This document shows positions 35,539-47,941 of a DNA stretch of 64,000 nt, piece after piece. Below the pieces are notes generated by a model. It did not search any database and was not told where the DNA came from. It was given only the letters and a program-made list of their open reading frames with translations. The DNA is from Paralithodes platypus (Eukaryota > Arthropoda > Malacostraca > Decapoda > Lithodidae), in the NCBI GenBank assembly GCA_032716605.1, contig CM064519.1, positions 26,942,708-27,006,707 on the forward strand, written 5' to 3'. Position 1 is the first letter of the stretch. Each line of letters begins with the position of its first letter. The translations under genes and the position numbers were made by a program.

Positions 35539-36078
35539 TAAAATGCCCCAGAACGAGAAGCCCACCACAGAAGCCACGAACGAACACCACACAGAAACAC
35601 CAAAGGAAAGGTCCACAGAACGAAAGGACCAGCTGACCGAGCCAGCCATTTCAGGCAGGCCCAAGCCCGCAGGGCTAAGCAGCTCCAGACCGCACCCATT
35701 TACCTTTTCTAAACTGACCATTTTCCACACCTCACGTACACTAACCCCCTCGTGTCCTACACTCCTAACTACAAAGATGATGAACAGGAATATACATTCA
35801 TATTAAAAACACCCACGCCCTGTCCCGACGTTGAGCCAATGCCAACACATCAGACAGCCATAATTATATCTATGTATGTTCTTACATCCGAGAAGTAGAT
35901 GTTATATATCTTAGAAGTTAAAACACCCACGCTTGTCCCTAGACCTCGTATATCATTTCCCATGACGAGTATAGATATATGTAACCCGTGCTCAGTCGCC
36001 CCTTGCATTGTTCCTCTAGTAACTAAGTCTATAATATTAACTGCCACCAGCATTGATACGACATAGCGGCACTATGTC

Positions 36079-37119
36079 GGGGAGGTGTGGTGGAGTGGTC
36101 TTGCCACTGGCCTGGTAATCCAAAGGTCCCGGGTTCAAATCCCGATGTTTCAATGGGAAGATATTATTGGGATGGAATTTGTGCTGTACCTGGTATCAGT
36201 GCATTACCACAAGCCCACCGAAACGTCAATAAAATACCCTCATTGTTCCCTGATTAACCCTCTCACCACGGAAGGGCTCTTGAACGCCCATAAAAAAGCA
36301 TATAACAGGTACCCGGATGGTATCTTGAACGCCCAGTGGTTGAAAGCCTGTGAGCTTCGTGTGCGAGGCGTCGGTCCGACGCATGTAAACAACAGCCGGC
36401 TGGACCGTCGCCCCGCATCTCCGGCCACAAGAAGGAGAGCGTCGCTTGTTCGTGTGTGCCTGTATGTTGTTGTTAAGTATCGAAAAGTGGTGTAAAGTGG
36501 CTGTTTTGGTCATAAAGTTATCTCCAATGAAATCATCATCACAGCTCAACCAGTTGACTTAGAGAGCTCTACTTAATGCCATTCTACAGGTAAATAACAC
36601 AGCTACGCTTGGGGATGCGCGGGAATGCGGGAAGCAGTCTGATTAACGAATATACGGTAGCCTAGCCTAGACGTTTTTCGGCCAAAACACCCGGGTTTCG
36701 AGGAATATATATATAATACATAGCCGGGGCTGGAGGGTTAAATAGCACTGTATGAATATTCCCATATTAAAAATATGCTATAGGGGTGCAATGCCTGGTG
36801 AGTTATCTGCTCAACAGGTGGCGTTGTGTGTGTGTAAGTGTGAGAGTCCGAGTGTAGGGGGTGAGACAGTGAAGCACGGGAACGAGGTGGCTTCAGAGAT
36901 GGGGTCGTTTCGGGCCATGAGTGAGCACCGTGCCTCATGTGAAGGCAAGATGGCAGGTGCTCGTTGTACTCTACGTGCTTCACATGTCTCACTCCCTAGA
37001 CTGGAACAAGACCTCACGGGCTTCACTGTTCATTGTAAAGCGGTGAATGTTAAGGCTCTCAGCCTATGCCCGAGAGGAAGTAAGTTGGAATATAGAAAAA
37101 AAAAAAAAAAAAAAAAAAA
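36079..37119 (+). mobile_element. tRNA-derived SINE inside the left LTR
   Basis: Begins GGGGAGGTGTGGTGGAGTGG (A-box-like) with B box GGTTCAAATCC at 36132-36142, and ends in a long A run at 37119. ATGTC flanks it (36074-36078, 37120-37124). The other LTR lacks it; that LTR reads CACTGTCC, two bases shorter than expected, so the duplication is slightly uncertain. Without the nested TTAA element it is about 557 bp. A second copy lies at 47942-48446. Confidence 0.8.
36258..36737 (+). mobile_element. TTAA-flanked short DNA element, copy D (480 bp)
   Basis: TTAA at 36254-36257 and 36738-36741, ends CCCTCTCACCACGG and GGGGCTGGAGGG, with the family core. The SINE at 47942 has the empty site (CCCTGATTAAATAACACTG on its sense strand). 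Confidence 0.9.
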
Positions 37120-39794
37120 ATGTCCTTGTGTCGTATTGTGCCAAGTACAGATCAACCAGGTTTCATCACCTTATTAGGACGACGACTATAATGTCATCGT
37201 TCATCGATGTATGCAATCCTTAGTTTAAGTATTAATATTAACATTCCCTAACATCTTGTCTTGCCAGACTAAGCTTCTGAAGACCCATCGCCCCATAAAT
37301 CTATGTATTCAATCCTTAGGTTAAGTATTTTTATCCGCCATTGTGTTCACCTTTTTCCATTTACTTTCCACAATTGTCATACGTCTTCCCCTTGCCTCCT
37401 TCGTATCCACAGTCCACACTATGCCAATTTACTTCGTGTCATACACCTCTTACCCCAACCAGAGATTGTATAAGATAACCTGGTTACCAGTATCTGTCAT
37501 AAGTACCCCGAAACAATAACTAAGTACCCCTACGAACTGCCGCTGTTGTTGGTATATTTATATTTAATAGAAAACGCAGTTCCCAGGGCCAACTAATAGT
37601 ATCCATAACCCTCGGACTGATCACATAACTCTATCTTTTCCAGACTCATATACCACCCCATAGTTGCATTCCCCGGTAGCATTTGGCTAACGTATTCTAC
37701 TGCCTTTTCAAACTTCCATATCAATTGTAGCCTAATGCCACCCCCACGCCCAGGGACCTTAGGGGCAAAATTTCCCTGTAGCCCTTGAACTCTCCCCCCC
37801 CTCTCATTAAGACACCCGCGCTTCTCGACTCTTGTCCGACCTAGCCTCTCTCTCATACCTCTTGAAGATCCTTGAATTGTCCGTTGCTAACGCTCTCCAA
37901 CCTTTTATATATATACTCCTATCCAGCCTACCTTCACTTAGTAGGCCAGAACAACATTAGAACTTTACTAGCCCCTTGCATGCCATCTATTCTCTTACAA
38001 CCCATTCAGAACCCTGCACCCAATGGTCGTCGGTGCGAGGCTACCCGCCTCGCCAGTAACTAACTTCTATTGCCATACTTCCAGATAAATGTGGCAGAGT
38101 TAGCAACCCAGTCTCCACCACATCCAGCAAACCCTACAATTAACAACCAGCCGAGTAAAACCAGCTAGCTAAGGCACCTTTGGTTTTGGTATTAAGGACA
38201 CCCACATCTGTCTCATACACAGAGGGTTATTACAAACACTGGTGATATGGCAAGCCCCTAGCCACACCCGCCGGACGACTATCACAGAGAGAGGGCGCCC
38301 AGCTCCCCCTTTTTGCCCACCCGAGGAGGGAGACCCCCACCCCCGCGGAGGTATACCTGGCCCCTGTTTTGACTTCCGAGTCATTGCCAGGTAGCACAGG
38401 AATTCTTCCTATCAATGAACTAACCATGCATGACTAACACCTTTACTAACCTCTATTAACTCCCAATAAACCATTTACCTTTCTTGCATGCTCTGATCAC
38501 TAAATTAGCACCTCAGCTATACCATAGAATGAAGATTGAACAATCTAGAGAGACGCTCCTATCACAGCTGTCCCCATCCTCCTCGCAAAGTAGATCCAGT
38601 CTCTCTCCCCTAAATACTTCCAGTATAGCCAAAATAGTACCTCTTACTAAGGCTCAGTTATATGAAAATATAAGGGCTTCCTATAGCCATGTGCCACAAC
38701 AGTAAATACCATCTTACCTAGTCCCCATATCTATTGAGAGCTCAAATAAGTCCATAAGACTCGAGATCCCTACTGTCTACAGGGCCCAGAACCGAGCCTA
38801 TAAATCTAGCTCCCGCCCCCAGTCAAATCAGTTGAAAGCTAGACACCAACCAGGGGTCACTACCCTGCAGTTAACGTCTAGCTCTGCCCTTGTGTCGTTC
38901 CGGAGTGAGATTCCAGAGCCGGCAGACTCCGTGGCAGATTTGGATAGAAGGACCTGCCCACGTATTTGAGAACTTCACACATATGGGCCCCCTGGACGGC
39001 CGCGGAACCAGTCGTTAGCCCCCAACATCATGGACGCAAGATAACCAGGACCAGACCCATCAGATACTACCCAAGATTCCCTTTAGCAGTACTACATATT
39101 ACTGTGCTGTTTAGAGATTCACTAATTAATATTTCTACGAAGTGGCTATCTCTTTGCCCCAGTATAATTCATATAACCATTCAATTAGGAAGTGCTAAGC
39201 GTATCAGTGTTCATTATTTAACAGGCGATACTAACTCTCGTAATCAACCATATGCCCAGATATTATTACCTAGAAGGAAACCCTAGTGATATCTGAAGAT
39301 TCGCCCACTGATTTGCGTTCTATGTATTTCTGAGACAAGAATATAAAACTTAGATCAGTACCCCCTGAGGTTACTAGAATTCCTGTGCTCTAAAATACGC
39401 GTGTCTAATCTAGTCTGTGAACTACTACTTGTGCACCAGAGCTACCAGTAATAAATCTAACAGTGAATAGGATTCCATAAGTAACATTGATGGTCTTCGG
39501 TATATAAACCTGTTGAATTAAAGCCAGTGATCAGAAGATTAATACCTGAACGTTGGAAGTGGGAGACTAGGCTCCATCCAGATCCACTTATGCTAGTGTT
39601 GTCAATTCTATTATATTGTCTTGCACGAGTATTCTGCAGTGGTAGATAAATAAACGTGATCGTGTAACTTGCTACCATGTGTTTCTTTGTGTTCTCTATT
39701 CCTCATATCTTGTATTGTGCATGCAGCCTTATATACCCAGTCAATTAGAACTCACATTACCCAAGTTAAACCTGTAGAAAAACAGGGCATAACA

Positions 39795-39812
39795 TTGGCG
39801 GCAGCGGTGGTT
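39795..39812 (+). other. Primer-binding-site-like sequence
   Basis: TTGGCGGCAGCGGTGG directly after the left LTR. TGG is the complement of a tRNA CCA end, as expected of a PBS; which tRNA is not determined. Confidence 0.5.
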
Positions 39813-39864
39813 CTTGATTCGGATAAAAGGTTGCATTACACTGCAAGTTTGGAACAGTAGAAGC

Positions 39865-42539
39865 ATGGCAACATCGCGAAATTTTCAGCCACTCGCACAC
39901 ATTCCCAAGTATGATGTAAACACGTATGATATCACCAGTTACTTAGACATAATAAAGCCAGTGTACGATGTGGTACTTCATAATGACCGCGAAAAAATCG
40001 CCGTTGCAATTACGCATATTATACAGTTGAGAGAAGCCGTTTCCCAACTTGTTGATCAGCCTACCTTTAAAGAATTTATTCGCCAAACTGTGACACAGAA
40101 TACGCCAGAGTTTACCTGGAACCAGTTTCGATCCTTCGTGATCCGGACCTTAGATCCACTTTTGGGTTCCCCCGTCGCCCCCAAAATAATAAAAGTCGAC
40201 GAGATCAAGTATGAAGGGGATATAAATGTGACCCTCATACAACTCTACAGATACGTGAGGACCACGTATAGCTATGAAGATTACGACCAACAAAATGAAC
40301 TCTTATTCACCGCATTGTTAAACATCCTCCCACCCCACATCACCGCCCATCTCGACCCGTATGGCTTATTCGAAGAACATATGCTCTCCATCAGAGAAGA
40401 ATGCCTACGCAGTTCGATGAATCCCCTATCCAACCCTTCAGCCCCTATCCAAGACTCCGTGCACCCTTCCAAAATGACTTCCGGTGAAAGTCCAACCCCA
40501 GTGCACTCTTCCTTGCCTCTATCCTCTCTGACCATCCCTAAATTTTCCCCTGCCCAGCCATCCACCAACGATCATCTTCCATCAATTGTGTTACCCCATA
40601 AACCCCATCCTTTTTCTATGCATGTCAAACAAACCCACCAACCCCAGATAACCGCTAACCAGACCGTGACTGCCACCAAGAAGATTCCCAAAATTCGTCC
40701 TGTTAACAACCCCAAATCAATACATCAGTCCTCTACCAATAACCCCTGTTCTACACCTAACTCTTCCCCCACCAACCCTCCGCAGCCCCCCCAACAAGCC
40801 CCGTATTCTAGCTATGCCTACCTATGTAGGCCTACCACAACATATTTTCCCCATGACCCCAGAAAACAAACCCACCAACCCCAGATAACCTCTAACCAGA
40901 CCGTGACTGCCACCAAGAAGATTCCCAAAATTCGTCCTGTTAACAACCCCAAGTCAATACATCAGTCCTCTACCAATAACCCCTGTTCGACACCTAACTC
41001 TTCCCCCACCAACCCTCCGCAGCCCCCCCAACAAGCCCCGTATTCTAGCTATGCCTACCTATGTAGGCCTACCACAACATATTTTCCCCATGACCCCAGA
41101 AATGTTCAGCTATCCCCCCACCAACAAAATTTCCCTTGTGACAGTTTTCCGTCGGTAGCTTGTGACAGTTTTCAGTCAGTAGCTCCCTTCCACCCCCACA
41201 CAATTCACACTCCTAGAAAACTTCGAAACCCCACACTTGACTCGCCCTCTCATATCAAACAAACTCACCAGTCCCAGATAACCTCTAACCAGACCGAGAC
41301 TGCCACCAAGAAAATTCCCCAAACTCGTCCTGTTAACAACCCCAAATCAGTACATCACTCCTCCCTCAATAACCCATGTCCTATGCCTAACTCTGCCCCC
41401 ACTAATCCTCCCCAGTCCCACATAACCTTTAACCAGACCGAGACTGACACCAAGAAAATTCCCCAAATTCGTCCTGTTAACAACCCCAAATCAATACATC
41501 AGTCCTCTACCAATAACCCCTGTTCTACACCTAACTCTTCCCCCACCAACCCGCCGCAGTCCCCCCAACAAATCCCGTTTCCTAACTCGCTCACCTCTCA
41601 CCACCCTGACCCTCCCACACGCGCCGTTAATCCTCCCCTCACGCGTGACGACCTAGGGACCCAACCATGTTCCCCCCCTTCCCCCAGAAATGCTCAGCTA
41701 TTTCCCCACCAACAAAATTTCCCTTGTGACAGTTTTCCGTCAGTAGCTCCCTTCCACCCCCCCACAATTCACACCCCTAATAAACTTCAAAACCCCACAC
41801 TTGACTCACCCCCTCATGACAGACAAACCCACCAATCCCATATAACCTCTAAACAAACCGTCACTGCCACCAACACACCCCACCACTCTGATCCTCCCAC
41901 ACGCGCCGTTAATCCTCCCCTCACGCGTGACGACCTAGGGACCCAACCATGTTCCCCCCCTTCCCCAGAAATGCTCAGCTATTCCCCCACCAACAAAATT
42001 TCCCTTGTGACAGTTTTCCGTCAGTAACTCCCTTCCACCCCCCCACAATTCACACCCCTAATAAACTTCAAAACCCCACACTTGACTCACCCCCTCATGA
42101 CAGACAAACCCACCAACCCCAGATAACCTCTAAACAAACCGTCACTGCCACCGACACACCCCACCACTCTGATCCCCCCTCACGCGTGACCCCCACCAAA
42201 GTGATTTCCCCCCCCCTCATGCGTACCGAACACCTGCTCACCAGTCGGTCCCCCACCATCATGAGCCCAGCTAAACTTTCAACCTCCACCAATTCCCACC
42301 CTGCCAGCCTAACCTCTCACGACCACATTCCGAACGAACAATCACCCCCGTACATAACCCCTACCTCCTTTTTCCCCCCTATCTTACCCCCATCTTCACC
42401 GTTACCCCACCCGCCCCAAATTCCACCCCCAAAGATCCCGCTCGACAAAATACCACTCCCATCCCAATCCAACCACAAAACTTTTTCCACCTTGGCTAAA
42501 CCCCAAAATACTCTCTCTCTCTCGCCCCAAACAACATAA
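39865..42539 (+). pseudogene. Gag-like protein with long Pro-rich repeats, one frameshift
   Basis: Likely start ATG at 39865 (MATSRNFQPLAHIP). The first ~200 residues are mixed, probably helical, with a TWNQFRSFVI stretch, and look capsid-like. The remainder is a Pro/Thr/Asn/Gln-rich array of repeats. No zinc knuckle, protease or RT motif is visible. The first frame ends at 42027 because CCTTCCCCAGAAATG near 41963 lacks one C relative to the sister copy CCTTCCCCCAGAAATG near 41687; the protein continues in the next frame to 42539. Without the lost base it would be about 890 residues. Capsid function is inferred from position in the element. Confidence 0.6.
40627..41100 (+). repeat. 237-bp tandem repeats in the gag-like gene
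   Basis: Two nearly identical 237-bp copies (79 codons) begin at 40627 and 40864. Diverged partial copies follow to about 42180. A period divisible by three keeps the frame. Confidence 0.9.
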
Positions 42540-43117
42540 TCAACCTCTCAACTTCAACCACTCCTCGAAATCACATCCATGTCTCTCCCGAAAATAAAAT
42601 CAGCCCAAATTCAACCCCTCTCAAACCACAACCCTGCCTGCCCAGACCCCCCCCCACCATCTCCCTATCAAATCCCCACACCCCAAACCTCCAAACCACC
42701 TGATCATAGTAAACTCTCAACCTTCCCCAAACCCCACTCACGACCACAACTCTCTACACAATTCAACCCCTCCCCAGCACCAACCCCGACTCGACCTGCC
42801 CATTTCATCTTTAAAACCCCCCTATCACTACCCCCGACCGAAACCACTTAGACCCCCCTCCAAAACTGGCCCCGGGCCAGCTCGCCCCCAGACCCACATT
42901 CCTAACGACAAGAACTAACGGTATATCCACCCCGCCCTTCCAAAGTGAAAGTGAAACCCCAAGGTCAAAGCCACAACCACCACCACCCCCTATTACCAGA
43001 CCGTCACCCAGACTAACGGCGACCCTAAATAACCCCCCCTGATGATGATGAGGATATTATTGTACTTAATGTTTTTATTGTTTTCAATTCCTAAGCGATT
43101 GGGCATGATTCTATAAA

Positions 43118-43376
43118 TTTACATGTTTTCCATATACTGTATATATTATTTTTTTTCCCTTAGTCATACTACTTTTCTTGTTAACCTACACTTTTTCTGA
43201 CTATCTTTTAAATTTGCTTTATACATTGTTAAACACTTTACCTCTTCTTAATTTCCTGTGTTCTTAATTATCTGTTCTTTCTTAAATTTACATGTTTTCC
43301 ATATACTATATATTATATTTTTTTTTCCCTTAGTCATACTACTTTTCTTGTTAACCTACACTTTTCTGACTATGCT
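43118..43376 (+). repeat. ~90-bp direct repeat before the polypurine tract
   Basis: AAATTTACATGTTTTCCATA to TGACTATGC-like sequence occurs at about 43118-43208 and 43287-43376. The 42852-43432 region has no recognisable enzyme domain. Confidence 0.8.
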
Positions 43377-43415
43377 TCTTTTTACTTCACCCTTGAGGCT
43401 CGAGGACAAGCCTAT

Positions 43416-43432
43416 AATGAAGGAGAGGGAAG
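43416..43432 (+). other. Polypurine tract
   Basis: AATGAAGGAGAGGGAAG immediately before the right LTR: one pyrimidine in 17 bases, the expected primer site for plus-strand synthesis. Confidence 0.8.
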
Positions 43433-46400
43433 TAAAATGCCCCAGAACGAGAAGCCCACCACAGAAGCCACGAACGAACACCACACAGAAACACCAAAGG
43501 AAAGGTCCACAGAACGAAAGGACCAGCTGACCGAGCCAGCCATTTCAGACAGGCCCAAGCCCGCAGGGCTAAGCAGCTCCAGACTGCACCCTTTACCTTT
43601 TCTAAACTGACCATTTTCCACACCTCACGTACACTAACCCCCTCGTGTCCTACACTCCTAACTACAAAGATGATGAACAGGAATATACATTCATATTAAA
43701 AACACCCATGCCCTGTCCCGACGTTGAGCCAATGCCAACACATCAGACAGCCATAATTATATCTATGTATGTTCTTACATCCGATAAGTAGATGTTATAT
43801 ATCTTAGAAGTTAAAACACCCACGCTTGTCCCTAGACCTCGTATATCATTTCCCATGATGAGTATAGATATATGTAACCCGTGCTCAGTCGCCCCTTGCA
43901 TTGTTCCTCTAGTAACTAAGTCTATAATATTAACTGCCACCAGCATTGATACGACATAGCGGCACTGTCCTTGTGTCGTATTGTGCAAAGTACAGATCAA
44001 CCAGATTTCATCACCTTATTAGGACGACGACTATAATGTCATCGTTCATCGATGTATGCAATCCTTAGTTTAAGTATTAATATTAACATTCCCTAACATC
44101 TTGTCTTGCCAGACTAAGCTTCTGAAGACCCATCGCCCCATAAATCTATGTATTCAATCCTTAGGTTAAGTATTTTTATCCGCCATTGTGTTCACCTTTT
44201 TCCATTTACTTTTCCACAATTGTCATACGTCTTCCCCTTGCCTCCTTCGTATCCACAGTCCACACTACGCCAATTTACTTCGTGTCATACACCTCTTACC
44301 CCAACCAGAGATTGTATAAGATAACCTGGTTACCAGTATCTGTCATAAGTACCCCGAAACAATAACTAAGTACCCCTACGAACTGCCGCTGTTGTTGGTA
44401 TATTTATATTTAATAGAAAACGCAGTTCCCAGGGCCAACTAATAGTATCCATAACCCCTCGGACTGATCACATAACTCTATCTTTTCCAGACTCATATAC
44501 CACCCCATAGTTGCATTCCCCGGTAGCATTTGGCTAACGTATTCTACTGCCTTTTCAAACTTCCATATCAATTGTAGCCTAATGCCACCCCCACGCCCAG
44601 GGACCTTAGGGGCAAAATTTCCCTGTAGCCCTTGAACTCTCCCCCCCCCCCCCCCTCTCATTAAGACACCCGCGCTTCTCGACTCTTGTCCGACCTAGCC
44701 TCTCTCTCATACCTCTTGAAGATCCTTGAATTGTCCGTTGCTAACACTCTCCAACCTTTTTATATATATACTCCTATCCAGCCTACCTTCACTTAGTAGG
44801 CCAGAACAACATTAGAACTTTACTAGCCCCTTGCATGCCATCTATTCTCTTACAACCCATTCACAACCCTGCACCCAATGGTCGTCGGTGCGAGGCTAGC
44901 CGCCTCGCCAGTAACTAACTTCTATTGCCATACTTCCAGATAAATGTGGCAGAGTTAGCAACCCAGTCTCCACCACATCCAGCAAACCCTACAATTAACA
45001 ACCAGCCGAGTAAAACCAGCTAGCTAAGGCACCTTCGGTTTTGGTATTAAGGACACCCACATCTGTCTCATACACAGAGGGTTATTACAAACACTGGTGA
45101 TATGGCAAGCCCCTAGCCACAGCCGCCGGACGACTATCACAGAGAGAGGGCGCCCAGCTCCCCCTTTTTGCCCACCCGAGGAGGGAGACCCCCACCCCCG
45201 CGGAGGTATACCTGGCCCCTGTTTTGACTTCCGAGTCATTGCCAGGTAGCACAGGAATTCTTCCTATCAATGAACTAACCATGCATGACTAACACCTTTA
45301 CTAACCTCTATTAACTCCCAATAAACCATTTACCTTTCTTGCATGCTCTGATCACTAAATTAGCACCTCAGCTATACCATAGAATGAAGATTGAACAATC
45401 TAGAGAGACGCTCCTATCACAGCTGTCCCCATCCTCCTCGCAAAGTAGATCCAGTCTCTCTCCCCTAAATACTTCCAGTATAGCCAAAATAGTACCTCTT
45501 ACTAAGGCTCAGTTATATGAAAATATAAGGGCTTCCTATAGCCATGTGCCACAACAGTAAATACCATCTTACCTAGTCCCCATATCTATTGAGAGCTCAA
45601 ATAAGTCCATAAGACTCGAGATCCCTACTGTCTACAGGGCCCAGAACCGAGCCTATAAATCTAGCTCCCGCCCCCAGTCAAATCAGTTGAAAGCTAGACA
45701 CCAACCAGGGGTCACTACCCTGCAGTTAACTTCTAGCTCTGCCCTTGTGTTGTTCCGGAGTGAGATTCCAGAGCCGGCAGACTCCGTGGCAGATTTGGAT
45801 AGAAGGACCTGCCCACGTATTTGAGAACTTCACACATATGGGCCCCCTGGACGGCCGCGGAACCAGTCGTTAGCCCCCAACATCATGGACGCAAGATAAC
45901 CAGGACCAGACCCATCAGATACTACCCAAGATTCCCTTTAGCAGTACAGTCAGGACCCCCAATTCGCGAGAATAGGGGTGACAGGAGGCATCGCGTATTG
46001 TGAATTCGGGTATTGTGGAACTAACTTTAAATGGGAATAATTAGATTGGGTGACATCTCTCAATTATGGCCTATTTTCGAAATTTTTGGCCCTATTTTCG
46101 ACATTTTTGGCTCTACAGTACAGTCTATATCTTATATATAAGAAGAACAATGAATAAAAATATGAAACTATCCTTAAAATTAGTAGTAGATAGGCTAGGA
46201 CTAGGACTAGGACCGTAGGACTTCACGATTTTCTCCAACTTCTCCCTCCCTAACCAAATCGTACGAACAGTTTACTCTGACAAGCCTATTGCACAGTTTC
46301 CTTCTCCTCTTTTCTTGCGAAACAACAATTCCACCTTCATTTTGTGTGTATCTTCTTATATTGGCGTGGCATGCGAAAGTGGCAGGCACTACAAACGTTT

Positions 46401-47419
46401 GGTCACTCCGCACGGCTATGAGCGCTTGAGCGGGACTGTGGGAGGGAGGGAGGGAGGGTAAGCGGGAGGGAAGGCAGGCGTATGCCCGTCTTCTTCTTTT
46501 TTCAGAGCTACTCCTGGGCCTCGCGAAACGTAGACGTGCTCGGGTATCAAGCGGGAATAGCGGATTTGGCCCCTTCTTAGCTCTCGATTCGTGTATTGTG
46601 GTACCACCTCGCATAATTAATGCTTAATTAATTAATGTTATTTTCGAGGGGTAACTCGTGTATTAGAGTTTTCGCGAATTGTGGAATCGTGTATTGGGGG
46701 TCCTGACTGTACTACATATTATTGTGCTGTTTAGAGATTCACTAATTAATATTTCTACGAAGTGGCTATCTCTTTGCCCCAGTATAATTCATATAACCAT
46801 TCAATTAGGAAGTGCTAAGCGTATCAGTGTTCATTATTTAACAGGCGATACTAACTCTCGTAATCAACCATATGCCCAGATATTATTACCTAGAAGGAAA
46901 CCCTAGTGATATCTGAAGATTCGCCCACTGATTTGCGTTCTATGTATTTCTGAGACAAGAATATAAAACTTAGATCAGTACCCCCTGAGGTTACTAGAAT
47001 TCCCGTGCTCTAAAATACGCGTGTCTAATCTAGTCTGTGAACTACTACTTGTGCACCAGAGCTACCAGTAATAAATCTAACAGTGAATAGGATTCTATAA
47101 GTAACATTGATGGTCTTGGGTATATAAACCTGTTGAATTAAAGCCAGTGATCAGAAGATTAATACCTGAACGTTGGAAGTGGGAGACTAGGCTCCATCCA
47201 GATCCACTTATGCTAGTGTTGTCAATTCTATTATATTGTCTTGCAAGAGTACTGTATTCTGCAGTGGTAGATAAATAAACGTGATCATGTAACTTGCTAC
47301 CATGTGTTTCTTTGTGTTCTCTATTCCTCATATATTGTATTGTGCATGCAGCCTTATATACCCAGTCAATTAGAACTCACATTACCCAAGTTAAACCTGT
47401 AGAAAAACAGGGCATAACA
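43433..47419 (+). repeat. Right LTR (interrupted by a TA-flanked element)
   Basis: Near-identical to the left LTR; about 3.22 kb after removing the insertion at 45947-46711. Confidence 0.85.
45947..46709. mobile_element. 763-bp TA-flanked DNA element in the right LTR
   Basis: Ends CAGTCAGGACCCCCAAT and its inverted match ATTGGGGGTCCTGACTG; TA on both sides (45945-45946, 46710-46711). The left LTR shows the empty site AGCAGTACTACATATT. TA duplication and CAGT ends fit Tc1/mariner/pogo-type non-autonomous elements. No transposase is encoded. Confidence 0.9.
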
Positions 47420-47760
47420 CAAATATCTCGCATCAAACCCGCGACTGACTGCGTTTGTAAATGAATAACTATATTTTATCCTCCCCTCAGTTACTAACCC
47501 ATATGTCCCCTACTAACTTCCTAGTCCTGCCACGGACATTAGTTCCAGGGCAGTAGTTCCCTTTCCAATGTTCCCTTACCCACTCTAAACCACTGTTTGG
47601 ACACTTGATCCTCAGTGTTTTGGAGGACAAGCAGCCTAGAAGGGTCACTAGATTTGTTGTTGCTTGATTTCCTTTGTACTCCTTTGACTTTATCCCATCA
47701 ATTTTGTTTTATAGTTTTAATACCCAATCAGCGGGGGTGTGGGGGCACCCCCGCTATAGG
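47420..47760 (+). pseudogene. Same LINE, 3' end after the LTR element
   Basis: Starts with the CAAAT duplicate (47420-47424). Dropping one CAAAT lets the RT C-terminal frame continue for about 14 codons to TAA at 47466-47468. The following region, with GGAGGACAAGCAGCC near 47620, is its 3' UTR; the exact end is not visible. Confidence 0.85.
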
Positions 47761-47941
47761 TTAGGCTAATGTCTTTTCAAAGTTGTCTAAATCGAGTAAA
47801 CTCCTAGATTGTTGGGGTATCTGAATTACATTTAAGAATGCAAACGCTAATAAAACGTGCTTTCCGCACTTTCTAACAATAAAATACACACTTACAAAGC
47901 ATAAAAATAAAATAATAAAACTTAAAATAACAGGAGTTGTA

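Larger units (their letters stand above)
35539..39794 (+). repeat. Left LTR (interrupted by a SINE)
   Basis: Starts TAAAATGCCCCAG and ends CAGGGCATAACA. About 3.21 kb after removing the SINE insertion at 36074-37119. Confidence 0.85.
35539..47419 (+). mobile_element. LTR retrotransposon with ~3.2-kb LTRs, gag-only
   Basis: Direct repeats 35539-39794 and 43433-47419 flank a 3.6-kb internal region. Without later insertions the LTRs are about 3,210 and 3,222 bp. A 5-bp duplication CAAAT flanks the element (35534-35538, 47420-47424). A PBS-like TGGCGGCAGCGGTGG follows the left LTR and a purine tract precedes the right one. By eye I count roughly 25-30 differences between the LTRs, under about 1%, so insertion was fairly recent. 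No protease, RT or integrase is seen, so it would need enzymes from elsewhere. The polypurine end with CGAGGACAAGCC resembles Ty3/gypsy elements. The LTR starts with TAAAATG rather than TG. Confidence 0.85.

Noticed and set aside
36103..36145. Functional tRNA in the left LTR
   Set aside because: It is the head of a SINE with an A tail and flanking repeats.
38484..38705. 73-aa frame conserved between the two LTRs (also 45339-45560)
   Set aside because: Identity follows from LTR duplication and is not evidence of coding; no domain seen.
40627..42180. CRISPR-like array
   Set aside because: Repeats are long, tandem without spacers and in a coding frame of a eukaryotic element.
46207..46614. 135-aa minus-strand frame in the TA-flanked element
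   Set aside because: No transposase motif; it lies in a non-autonomous element and overlaps low-complexity sequence.
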